This document shows, piece by piece, positions 45,185 through 51,728 of a DNA stretch of 64,000 bases. The stretch's first letter is position 1. Every line of letters starts with the position of its first letter. The DNA is from Dielma sp000508965 (GTDB taxonomy: Bacteria > Bacillota_I > Bacilli_A > Erysipelotrichales > Erysipelotrichaceae). A program made the position numbers and the translations under genes. Location of the stretch: positions 248,001-312,000 of the forward strand of contig BAHV02000010.1 of NCBI GenBank assembly GCA_000508965.1, read 5' to 3'. A model generated the notes under the pieces. That model searched no databases. It had not been told where the DNA came from and saw nothing but the letters and a program-made list of their open reading frames with translations.

Positions 45185-45496
45185 ATGGAAACATTAACAG
45201 ATTTAATCAAGTCCTTAAAAATTAAGTCTATTCAAAGAGGCGTCGCAACTCTATCGAATGGTGATACGACTATTACTATCAACGATTTAGATAAAGACAA
45301 AGCTATTGTAATATTAAACGGAAGTTACACATTCACAACTGGCGGAACTTCAGGAAGAACTGTCGGAATGGGTGTTTATCTCTCAGGGATAACAGATAAT
45401 TCCATAAAGTTAACCTCATCTAACGGGGGGGGTATCTTACCAAATCATCGAATATTCATAAGATATCCTACGAAAAGAGGTGTACTTTATGTCTGA
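45185..45496 (+). CDS. Tail fibre domain protein 2, frame altered by a G8 tract
   Basis: 103 residues as read. It carries the repeated fibre domain (KIKSIQRG near residue 13, then DKDKAIVILNG). At 45425-45432 an 8-G tract changes the ending: as sequenced the protein ends RGVLYV, but with one G less (or two more) it would end SYQIIEYS, matching the QVIEFY endings of the two downstream fibre genes. The present state therefore looks like a shifted phase. GGGGTGA precedes the ATG. Confidence 0.65.
   Translation: METLTDLIKSLKIKSIQRGVATLSNGDTTITINDLDKDKAIVILNGSYTFTTGGTSGRTVGMGVYLSGITDNSIKLTSSNGGGILPNHRIFIRYPTKRGVLYV
45425..45432 (+). repeat. Poly-G tract (8 G) in fibre gene
   Basis: Eight consecutive G in an otherwise low-GC gene. 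Slipped-strand mispairing would switch the downstream frame. Confidence 0.8.
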
Positions 45497-45965
45497 TTGG
45501 ATAGGAATAAAGAAGTCTATAAACAGTACATTAGGAACACCTGATGATAAACCTCTTAATGAATTATTAGACAGTGATATAGCTGAATTAAATAAATCTC
45601 TTTCAACATTATTAAAAAGTGGAAACATCCCAATAGTAAAGAGTGTGCAAAGGGGAGTTGTTGGGAAAATCTCAAAAGGAAACTCTGGATCAAGCACAAC
45701 CTCATTCACAGTTACTTTAAATTTAATCAATATTGAGAAAGTAATTGTGATAATAGAAGGGTTTCCTCTTATGGTTCCAAGTAGTACAAGTTCAAGTTCT
45801 AATTCAAATCATTCATCTTCATATGGAAATACATACATATCCTCATTAACATCAAATAGCGTAACTTTTTATAGAGAATACGTAGAAAAAGAGGCTAGTG
45901 ATTATGGAAGTGATCGAACTTATTTAGCGCCAGCTTTTTCATGGCAAGTAATTGAATTCTATTAG
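45489..45965 (+). CDS. Tail fibre protein 3
   Basis: 158 residues. The N-terminal module SDWIGIKKSINSTLG followed by KPLNELL is shared with the other fibres. The middle has the VKSVQRG domain and a Ser/Asn-rich stretch (SSTSSSSNSNHSSS), and the protein ends FSWQVIEFY. AGAGGTG lies before the ATG at 45489. Receptor binding is inferred from place and composition. Confidence 0.7.
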   Translation: MSDWIGIKKSINSTLGTPDDKPLNELLDSDIAELNKSLSTLLKSGNIPIVKSVQRGVVGKISKGNSGSSTTSFTVTLNLINIEKVIVIIEGFPLMVPSSTSSSSNSNHSSSYGNTYISSLTSNSVTFYREYVEKEASDYGSDRTYLAPAFSWQVIEFY

Positions 45966-45976
45966 GAGGAAACAAA

Positions 45977-46112
45977 ATGAAACAAGAAAACAAAAATGTA
46001 ACAATTTTCATGGGGGGGGGGGTATGAAATTGCCTATATTGGTAAAGATATACCACCTAATGTAGCAGAAGCAGTCAAACAGTTAATTAATGAAGATGGT
46101 GAGCTATCATGA
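45977..46112 (+). CDS. Small fibre-region protein switched off by a G11 tract
   Basis: The ATG at 45977 follows AGGAGGA. In the given sequence the 11-G run (46012-46022) puts the frame on a TGA at 46025, leaving 16 residues. With one G fewer (or two more) the frame runs through YEIAYIGKDIPPNVAEAVKQ to a TGA at 46110-46112 that overlaps the next gene's ATG, an arrangement expected of a real coupled gene. The restored protein has 44 residues. So this looks like a phase-variable gene in its OFF state. Confidence 0.65.
46012..46022 (+). repeat. Poly-G tract (11 G)
   Basis: Eleven consecutive G directly after a TTTTCAT stretch; the first G belongs to an internal ATG codon. Long enough to be highly unstable in replication, and liable to sequencing error. 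Confidence 0.8.
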
Positions 46113-46531
46113 GCTGGGATGAATCATGGTGGATAACAAGAAACATTGTTAAATCCATACAGAGAGGTAAAACTTCTACAGCTCAAACGGTCACCATTAA
46201 TAGAGTCAATTTAGAAAAATCCATTGTACTCTCAGTATCAAAAGGCAGTGCTGGATACGTAGCGGCAAGAGGAAGTGTGACAGGAAAATCCTTCATTATA
46301 GATCAGTTTTATGCAGATGGAACATATTCCTATGTTTCCTTTGATTCAACAAACTCTCATGCTCAAACAATTGGAGGGTATTCATCACCAATGTCTTATA
46401 TTAATTTGAATGGCAGTATCATAGGCGGATCCACTGATTTAACAGTCAAGCAGTATTCTGCCACACTTACATCACCGACTACATTAGTTAGTGATGGTGC
46501 TTGCGAATGGCAAGTTATAGAATTTTACTAA
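46109..46531 (+). CDS. Tail fibre protein 4
   Basis: 140 residues. Starts MSWDESWW, then NIVKSIQRG at the same place as in the two preceding fibres, NLEKSIVLS, and the ending CEWQVIEFY. It lacks the NSTLG part of the N-terminal module. The start overlaps the stop of the restored G-tract gene (ATGA). Confidence 0.7.
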   Translation: MSWDESWWITRNIVKSIQRGKTSTAQTVTINRVNLEKSIVLSVSKGSAGYVAARGSVTGKSFIIDQFYADGTYSYVSFDSTNSHAQTIGGYSSPMSYINLNGSIIGGSTDLTVKQYSATLTSPTTLVSDGACEWQVIEFY

Positions 46532-46547
46532 GAAAGGAGCATAAAAC

Positions 46548-46796
46548 ATGTATATATACGCACAAATAGATACAGATGGATATTGTATCGCAATCTCACA
46601 ACTAAGTGGTGAAGTCAATCAGGAAAACCTCATACGCTTAAACAGCTTTGATACATCTTACATGAAACGTAAGTATGACACTGTAATAGGTCAATGGACT
46701 AATGAATTTATGCCTGAACCTGAAGCACTTGATCCAGTAAAAGAAGCAATAGATGCCTATACACTGGATTTAGTTCAGAATGACCTACTTAAGTAA
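46548..46796 (+). CDS. Fibre accessory protein, plus-strand copy
   Basis: 82 residues: MYIYAQIDTDGYCIAISQLS, then a linker (PEPEALDPVK) and a final helix IDAYTLDLVQNDLLK. The same final helix ends the minus-strand gene at 46785-47057, with which it converges and overlaps by 12 bases. Such small genes follow fibre genes in many siphophages and may act as fibre chaperones or caps. GGAGC precedes the ATG. Confidence 0.6.
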   Translation: MYIYAQIDTDGYCIAISQLSGEVNQENLIRLNSFDTSYMKRKYDTVIGQWTNEFMPEPEALDPVKEAIDAYTLDLVQNDLLK

Positions 46797-46829
46797 GTCA
46801 TTTTCAATTAGAGAAAGGGTATAAGCATC
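46752..46829. repeat. Imperfect palindrome where the two accessory genes converge
   Basis: The 3' ends of the two convergent genes are homologous, so the junction is a palindrome centred on TACTTAAGTA (46786-46795), with AATGAC/GTCATT next to it and GATGC/GCATC at the outer edges. It may be only a by-product of inverted paralogues. Confidence 0.7.
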
Positions 46830-47057
46830 AATGAGCTGTTCATCGGTAGAAGGCTCAACAGGTGTTGGCGTAGGTTCAGGGAATGAAAAAGTATCTGTGT
46901 CTTGATCATAAACCATATAGAGTTCAATTACTTCAGTTCTATCAGTGATGTCAATACAGTACGCAAGCGGGTGTTCACCTATTGGTAAGCCAACTTCTTT
47001 GCCGCCGATCAGGTTGACTGTGTTATCAGATTTTAGGATTTGAGCGTATTTAGGCAT
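46785..47057 (-). CDS. Fibre accessory protein, minus-strand copy
   Basis: 90 residues. It begins PKYAQILKSDNTVNLIGGKE, has a Pro/Thr-rich linker (FPEPTPTPVEPST) and ends IDAYTLSLIENDLLK like its plus-strand counterpart. It overlaps the fibre gene upstream on the minus strand by 8 bases, with GGGAG before its ATG, so the two form a minus-strand pair inside a plus-strand operon. Confidence 0.65.
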   Translation of the reverse strand: MPKYAQILKSDNTVNLIGGKEVGLPIGEHPLAYCIDITDRTEVIELYMVYDQDTDTFSFPEPTPTPVEPSTDEQLIDAYTLSLIENDLLK

Positions 47058-47778
47058 TGGCTAAAACTCCCCATTTTATAAAAACCATTCCTTGTGAGCC
47101 TTTTCCTCCAGCCCCTTCAGTTCGATTACCAGCCCCTCCTGTGCCGCCTCCTGCTCCATAACCTCCTGCGTCACCACCAGCCCCTCCTCTATACCAACCA
47201 CTACCCGCTGAAGTAGCTGATATCCCTGCAGCACCATTCAATAAAGTGGCCATTGTTGATGAATTACCTCCAGCTTCTTTAGAGCCACCATTTCCAGGTG
47301 CATAGTAATTACTCACATAACCGCCACCTCCACCACCTCCAAAACCGAATGCCCCACCGCGTCCATAGGATTTTGGACGATCTACGGCACCAAAACCATT
47401 AAACCCTGTTGGATATCCTAATATTTCAGTTGAAGTAGCACCATCAAAAGAATTAGCTATTAGAGTCTTTAGATTTCCAATAATAGTATTTCCTAAACCA
47501 ACGGTTATTTCAATATTTTGAGAGGGATAAACCGAAAAAACTTCGTTAATGATAAACTCCCCAGCTTTTCCTCCTGCTTCTGTAAAATCGCTTGGTCCAT
47601 CACCGCCAGCTGCACAAGCGCTTATATAAATTTCTGTAATCCCATTTGGAACTGTAAATACTCCATCTGATGTAAACATTTTCTCTCCATAGATATTTTT
47701 TATTAATTCATTTAATGGTAAAAATTCTTCAGTCCCCAGCGTTGAATTCACCGCATATTTTACTTCATCCCAACTCAT
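47050..47778 (-). CDS. Glycine-rich tail fibre adhesin, inverted
   Basis: 242 residues. The N-terminal module MSWDEVKYAVNSTLG followed by LPLNELI matches the plus-strand fibres. From about residue 140 the chain is extremely glycine-rich (FGFGGGGGGGYV, RGGAGGDAGGYGAGGG), ending GSQGMVFIKWG. Glycine-rich tips of this kind form polyglycine-II bundles in the S16 gp38-type adhesins and hold receptor-binding loops. The gene points against the late operon, so it is probably not expressed in this orientation. GAGGG lies 6 bases before the ATG. Confidence 0.75.
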   Translation of the reverse strand: MSWDEVKYAVNSTLGTEEFLPLNELIKNIYGEKMFTSDGVFTVPNGITEIYISACAAGGDGPSDFTEAGGKAGEFIINEVFSVYPSQNIEITVGLGNTIIGNLKTLIANSFDGATSTEILGYPTGFNGFGAVDRPKSYGRGGAFGFGGGGGGGYVSNYYAPGNGGSKEAGGNSSTMATLLNGAAGISATSAGSGWYRGGAGGDAGGYGAGGGTGGAGNRTEGAGGKGSQGMVFIKWGVLANA

Positions 47779-47785
47779 AAACTAC

Positions 47786-47808
47786 CCTCAGTCTTTGGAA
47801 GACTGAGG
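47786..47808. repeat. Right inverted sequence of the fibre segment, palindromic
   Basis: CCTCAGTCTT (47786-47795) and AAGACTGAGG (47799-47808) form a perfect 10-bp palindrome around TGG. Read on the minus strand it contains TTCCAAAGACTGAGG, the inverted copy of the left sequence at 44208. No T-run follows. Confidence 0.65.
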
Positions 47809-47832
47809 AACTAAAGAAAGGAGAGTGACTTA

Positions 47833-48012
47833 ATGTCACAATTAGCAGAATCATTAAAAAGATTATATAAAACAGGCCAAGTCACAGCTGAATATATAAA
47901 CGCAAGGACTAGCCTTAGTGTAGAAGAGAAAACTTATATTTTATCTGAAGAACCGATCATAGAAGATAACTATGAGAATGCGTATAAAGTATTGGTAGGT
48001 GAGATGGCATGA
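47833..48012 (+). CDS. XkdX-like small phage protein (59 aa)
   Basis: 59 residues: SQLAESLKRLYKTGQVTAEY near the start and LSVEEKTYILSE in the middle, a pattern of small XkdX-type proteins that follow fibre genes. GGAGAG precedes the ATG, and the TGA overlaps the next ATG. Role in tail assembly unknown. Confidence 0.65.
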   Translation: MSQLAESLKRLYKTGQVTAEYINARTSLSVEEKTYILSEEPIIEDNYENAYKVLVGEMA

Positions 48013-48434
48013 ACTTGATTGAGCAAGCTCGGCAGCTGCGTAAGCAATGGCAGCATCTTTTACCAGCAAATGATGATACAACGATCATTGACTGCGAAGA
48101 TTTAGTCGACTTTTGGGATACAGGTATGGAATATGCGGTGGATGACATTAGGAAGTTTGAAGGACAAGTATATCGGTGTGTTCAAGCACATACCAGTCAA
48201 GATGGATGGGAACCGTCTCAGACACCTGCATTATGGGCTGTGAAGCATACGAAGAATAAGGACAAACCAAAACCTTTCGTGCAGCCACAAGGCGCTCATG
48301 ACGCTTATATGATTGATGAGGTGGTGCTGTTTGATGATGCAGTCTATATCAGCAAGATAGATAACAACGCATATTCACCATCTGATTATCCTGCCGGCTG
48401 GCAGAAGGAGAATGAAAATGAAAAACTTATTTGA
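48009..48434 (+). CDS. Carbohydrate-binding-module-like phage protein
   Basis: 141 residues. FEGQVYRCVQAHTSQDGWEP followed by SQTPALW is a CBM5/12-like (chitin/peptidoglycan-binding) motif. A second, weaker repeat begins at DEVVLFDDAVYISKID and ends SDYPAGW. The protein probably binds cell-wall glycans at the tail tip. It overlaps the holin gene. Confidence 0.75.
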   Translation: MNLIEQARQLRKQWQHLLPANDDTTIIDCEDLVDFWDTGMEYAVDDIRKFEGQVYRCVQAHTSQDGWEPSQTPALWAVKHTKNKDKPKPFVQPQGAHDAYMIDEVVLFDDAVYISKIDNNAYSPSDYPAGWQKENENEKLI

Positions 48435-48918
48435 TAAAGCAGACCCGGTCGTAGTCAAGACTGGGTTTGTTGGTTTTATGACGATTGTAGCAGCGCAGCT
48501 AGGAATCCTGTTTCCTGTGCTCGTGCTGCTTTTATTATGCATGGTAGTTGATTATATCACAGGTATTATCTCAGCCGGCTATCTAGGTAAAATCAAGTCC
48601 TCAGTAGGCTTATGGGGAATCGTTAAGAAACTCTTATATGCTGTCATCGTAGCGGTGGCCATCGCCTGTGATTGGGTGATTATCAACGTAGCAGAACAGG
48701 TAGGCATCATCATTCCTGCTGATACGTTCTTTGGTTTGCTGGTAAGCCTTTGGCTTATCTTTAATGAACTGATCAGTATCTTGGAGAACCTGATCGAGAT
48801 GGAAATGACTTTACCTGGCTTCTTAGTATCATTAGTAGATAAGTTTAAGCATCTCATTGAGAACCAGGGATCAGCAGCTGTTGACGCTGTAAACGTTAAG
48901 GATAAGGAAAATGAGTAA
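48418..48918 (+). CDS. Phage holin
   Basis: 166 residues with about four hydrophobic segments (GFMTIVAAQLGILFPVLVLL, YAVIVAVAIACDWVII and others) and a charged C-terminus. YITGIISAGYLGKIKSSVGLWG is the conserved core of the Phage_holin_4_1 family. It forms lesions that let endolysin reach the wall. AGAAGGAG favours the ATG at 48418 over the one at 48412. Confidence 0.9.
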   Translation: MKNLFDKADPVVVKTGFVGFMTIVAAQLGILFPVLVLLLLCMVVDYITGIISAGYLGKIKSSVGLWGIVKKLLYAVIVAVAIACDWVIINVAEQVGIIIPADTFFGLLVSLWLIFNELISILENLIEMEMTLPGFLVSLVDKFKHLIENQGSAAVDAVNVKDKENE

Positions 48919-48999
48919 ATCAAAACCGTGGAGTCATCCGCCGTAACCTAGAAATATCCTGATAAATCTCGTATACTTATAGTAACGAGGTGGGAAATT

Positions 49000-49836
49000 A
49001 TGAAAAAAATACTAATAAGTTTCTTATTAATGGCAATGATAGCGGGATGTGTGCAACAAGCACCGACGGAGGCAGAGAAGCCAGAAGAACCGCCGGTTGT
49101 TGAACAGCCTGAAAAGCCTGTGGAACAGGAGAAGCCGGAAGAAACTAAGTATGTTAAAAAAATTGATAAAAATAAGGATTGGGTTATTGTTGAAAAAACA
49201 GAAGTATTAGATTTATATTCAACAGAAGAAGAGAAAATATTTCGAAAAATGCTCTCTGATTTAGTATCTACGCATAGTGATGATTTTACGAATTGGTATA
49301 ATACAATCTATACACCAAATCCTGAAATCACTTTATTTAGCATTAATATAGATAGTAAGGATGCAGATACAGTTAATAAATACATTAAAGAGCTATATGA
49401 AAGTAAGCAAACAGAAGTAGGTCATCAATACTTAAGCTATAAATGTTTTTTTAATGATAGCATACTTTCTATAGTTGTGAAGGAAGGGAGCTTCATTCCG
49501 GGATCAGATTGGAAAGGGAGCAAATTTGTCTATAACTTTGATATAACAAATGGAAATCTAATTTCTAACACAAATCTAATTGCTCGTTATTCTTTAAGTA
49601 TAGATGATATAAAGGATAAACTTCTAGATTTTTATGCTTCAAAGGGATCGACGGTTTCCTGCGATAAGGCGGAAACAGAGGAAGAGCAAAATTATTGTTT
49701 TACTGAACCAAATCGTATCAAACAAGATAACTTAGGAAGATACGTATTGTTTGTTGAAAATAATGATTTATATTTCATGGGCTTTCTAAATAATCCATTA
49801 TATTTTGGCAATAGTATTAAAATAAAAATAAGTTAA
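49000..49836 (+). CDS. Prophage lipoprotein, possible superinfection-exclusion factor
   Basis: 278 residues. A signal peptide with lipobox MIAGC (Cys17) is followed by a Pro/Glu-rich spacer (~20-50) and a soluble domain ending in a beta segment. It has its own ribosome-binding site (GAGGTGGG), an intergenic gap of 81 bases before it, and a strong terminator after it, so it is an independent unit inside the lysis cassette. Prophage lipoproteins in this place often block DNA entry of related phages (Ltp of TP-J34 type). No sequence match to a known exclusion protein is claimed. Confidence 0.7.
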   Translation: MKKILISFLLMAMIAGCVQQAPTEAEKPEEPPVVEQPEKPVEQEKPEETKYVKKIDKNKDWVIVEKTEVLDLYSTEEEKIFRKMLSDLVSTHSDDFTNWYNTIYTPNPEITLFSINIDSKDADTVNKYIKELYESKQTEVGHQYLSYKCFFNDSILSIVVKEGSFIPGSDWKGSKFVYNFDITNGNLISNTNLIARYSLSIDDIKDKLLDFYASKGSTVSCDKAETEEEQNYCFTEPNRIKQDNLGRYVLFVENNDLYFMGFLNNPLYFGNSIKIKIS

Positions 49837-49840
49837 GAAG

Positions 49841-49861
49841 AGCACCGTTTGGTGCTTTTTT
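49841..49861 (+). terminator. Terminator after the lipoprotein gene
   Basis: AGCACC (49841-49846), GTTT loop, GGTGCT (49851-49856), then six T in total. The endolysin ribosome-binding site follows directly. Confidence 0.85.
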
Positions 49862-49874
49862 AGGAGGAATTTAT

Positions 49875-50963
49875 ATGCAAACAAGTTTATTTCCAACAAG
49901 AAGTGCAGCTGTGACTCAAACTGCTGGAATTGATCGTAATAATATAGCTTTAACTACATTTTCACATCAGGAAAATAGAGCGAATGATATTTGTCCTACA
50001 GACGGAAAATTCTACGCACCTTTTGATATGCACTGTGTAATGCATGAGAATAAAATACATAGAGATGGATCAATTTCACCATATATGTCGGTATTTGTTT
50101 CAGATAATGTAGTTATGACTCCTGTAGGTAACCATAAGGTTACTTTTTTTTGTACGCATGGCGGTAAAAAGATTGTAACTGACAAAGGAGTCGAGGTAAA
50201 GAAAGGAGCTCCCTTCAAACAAGGAGATCATTTTTATACACAAGGAAGAGAAGGTGGTAAAGATAATGATGGTAATCTAATTGAATTTGGACCACATATA
50301 CATATTGATGCGAGACTAGGCGATAATTTCATTGATATGGATCTAACAAAAATTAAACAAAACTATTATTTAGAAGGTGACTTACCAATTGAGGATATTT
50401 TCTATAATAATGGTACGAAGCTTGATTTTGAAAATTCAATATATGTTAGAAAATTTACACTAATTAACTCTGGTCAATGGAATGGTTGGATTGCAGATGG
50501 TTCAGAATGGTACTATTACGAAAACGGTGTAAAAGTATCGGGATGGAAACAAACTAGCGATGGTTGGTTCTATTTAGATCCTAATAATGGTAATGCCATG
50601 TTGACAGGCTGGTTTACAGAAAAAGGATCAAGTTATTACTTTAATCCAAAGGATGGAGAAGCAGGGCATAAAGAGAATTATGTTGGGGGTGTAATGCTTA
50701 CTGGATGGCAGTGGATTGATGATCACTGGTATTTGTTTGGTGATGGTGGTATTATGCAGACAGGCTGGGTATGGAGTTCGGCTTGGCAAGGTTGGTATTA
50801 TCTATATACTTCAGGACCAGAAGCAGGACAAATGGCAGTTTCAACATGGATAGATAAAGTTTATTATGTTGGTTCTGACGGGAAAATGCATAAAGATGGC
50901 ATTTTCACTGTTGATGGAGTTAAATATTCATTTGATAATAGTGGCGTAGCTACTAGACTTTAA
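49875..50963 (+). CDS. Endolysin: M23-like peptidase with choline-binding-type repeats
   Basis: 362 residues, no signal peptide. The N-terminal ~170 residues contain FCTHGG and GPHIHIDARLG (HIH at 141-143), consistent with the zinc site of an M23-type endopeptidase. From ~190 on there are about six aromatic repeats (SEWYYYENGVKVSGWK, DGWFYLDPNNGN, DDHWYLFGDGG), the cell-wall/choline-binding repeat type that binds teichoic acid choline or glucans. It is released through the holin to cut the wall. GGAGG lies 8 bases before the ATG. Confidence 0.88.
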   Translation: MQTSLFPTRSAAVTQTAGIDRNNIALTTFSHQENRANDICPTDGKFYAPFDMHCVMHENKIHRDGSISPYMSVFVSDNVVMTPVGNHKVTFFCTHGGKKIVTDKGVEVKKGAPFKQGDHFYTQGREGGKDNDGNLIEFGPHIHIDARLGDNFIDMDLTKIKQNYYLEGDLPIEDIFYNNGTKLDFENSIYVRKFTLINSGQWNGWIADGSEWYYYENGVKVSGWKQTSDGWFYLDPNNGNAMLTGWFTEKGSSYYFNPKDGEAGHKENYVGGVMLTGWQWIDDHWYLFGDGGIMQTGWVWSSAWQGWYYLYTSGPEAGQMAVSTWIDKVYYVGSDGKMHKDGIFTVDGVKYSFDNSGVATRL

Positions 50964-50974
50964 TATAAAAATTT

Positions 50975-51008
50975 GCTCACTCTCTTAATTGAGGGTGGGC
51001 TTTTTTTA
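50975..51008 (+). terminator. Terminator after the endolysin
   Basis: GCTCACTCTC (50975-50984) pairs through several G-U pairs with GAGGGTGGGC (50991-51000), followed by seven T. It ends the late operon. Confidence 0.8.
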
Positions 51009-51067
51009 TTTTATGCTTGACTAAGGTTAGACAGTCAATTAAATCTTGGAGTTTTGTTTAGAACAAA

Positions 51068-51088
51068 GGAGGCATTTTTATATGCAAA
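51068..51088 (+). repeat. Three-copy RBS/start direct repeat (copies at 51068, 51449, 51861)
   Basis: A 21-base sequence holding GGAGGCATTTTT and ATGCAAA occurs identically at 51068-51088, 51449-51469 and 51861-51881. Copies 1 and 2 continue alike for another ~30 bases (ATTAAATAAAATATTGCTTG). Each copy initiates a reading frame at the internal ATG. Confidence 0.85.
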
Positions 51089-51171
51089 GGTATAGATTAA
51101 ATAAAATATTGCTTGACTTTTGGTTACACAATTATTGTTATATTTGTGTAACCAAAAAAGGAGGTGTAACT

Positions 51172-51348
51172 ATCAGTCCGAGAACAGGACGCCCATCTGT
51201 AAATCCAAAAAGGAATGATACACGTATTCGTATGACTGATGATGAGGTAGAAAAGCTAACTTATTGTAGTAAAAAGTTAGGTAAGACTAAAACAGAAATC
51301 ATAATAGATGGTATCAATTTGGTTTACAATCAGATAAAGGGTAAATAA
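51172..51348 (+). CDS. Ribbon-helix-helix protein 1, apparent ATC start
   Basis: 58 residues: SPRTGRPSVNPKRNDTRIRM then an RHH-like helix pair (DDEVEKLTYCSKKLGKTKTE). Relatives usually start MSPRTGRP. Here the codon 7 bases after GGAGG (51160-51164) is ATC, not ATG. An ATG at 51082 is in frame and would add 30 residues, so this copy may instead be made as a fusion. RHH proteins bind short inverted repeats; GGTTACACAA (51122-51131) / TTGTGTAACC (51144-51153) upstream is a candidate operator. Confidence 0.7.
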   Translation: MSPRTGRPSVNPKRNDTRIRMTDDEVEKLTYCSKKLGKTKTEIIIDGINLVYNQIKGK

Positions 51349-51349
51349 A

Positions 51350-51455
51350 AAGACATTCGTGCTTTCTTGGCAGTCTGAACGAATGTCTTGCCCATCACTA
51401 GGCACTTAACATTATAAACTAAGTGCCTCATTTAATCAAACTCAAAAAGGAGGCA
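51350..51455 (+). promoter_or_regulatory. Leader RNA with two hairpins and RBS-sequestering alternative (copy A)
   Basis: AAGACATTCGT (51350-51360) pairs with ACGAATGTCTT (51379-51389). AGGCACTTA (51400-51408) pairs with TAAGTGCCT (51420-51428). Alternatively TGCCTC (51424-51429) pairs with GAGGCA (51450-51455), hiding the AAGGAGG site of the next frame. The two foldings exclude each other. Confidence 0.55.
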
Positions 51456-51462
51456 TTTTTAT

Positions 51463-51564
51463 ATGCAAAAGTATCGATTAAATAAAATATTGCTTGACTT
51501 ATTGGAACACGAATATTATAGTTATTTTGTGGTACCCAATAAATCGAGGAGGTGTAACTATTAG
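51463..51564 (+). CDS. 33-residue leader peptide before ribbon-helix-helix gene 2
   Basis: It starts at the ATG in the second direct repeat and ends with TAG at 51562-51564, which overlaps the ATT start of the next gene (ATTAG, the analogue of an ATGA overlap). The overlap suggests that ribosomes terminate here and reinitiate on the RHH gene. In copy 1 the corresponding frame has no stop and reads into the RHH protein. Confidence 0.45.
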   Translation: MQKYRLNKILLDLLEHEYYSYFVVPNKSRRCNY

Positions 51565-51727
51565 TCCGAGAACAGGACGCCCCAAAATTGATAACCCTAA
51601 AAACATCGATTTGAAGATTAGGATTGATGAACAGACAAATGCAAAACTTATTGAAAAATGTAAAAAAGAAAATAAAACTAAAACAGAAGCTGTAAGGGAA
51701 GCAATTATCAACTGGCTGGCAAAATAA
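51560..51727 (+). CDS. Ribbon-helix-helix protein 2, apparent ATT start
   Basis: 55 residues: SPRTGRPKIDNPKNIDLKIR, then QTNAKLIEKCKKENKTKTEA, a MetJ/Arc-type ribbon-helix-helix. AGGAGG (51547-51552) lies 7 bases before ATT at 51560; no ATG, GTG or TTG is at that place. Paralogue of the preceding RHH gene with the same upstream layout. It probably represses its own promoter or that of a neighbour. Confidence 0.7.
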   Translation: MSPRTGRPKIDNPKNIDLKIRIDEQTNAKLIEKCKKENKTKTEAVREAIINWLAK

Positions 51728-51728
51728 A

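Noticed and set aside
47786..47808. Rho-independent terminator for the fibre operon
   Set aside because: The stem is good but neither strand has a T-run after it; it was kept only as an inverted-repeat element.
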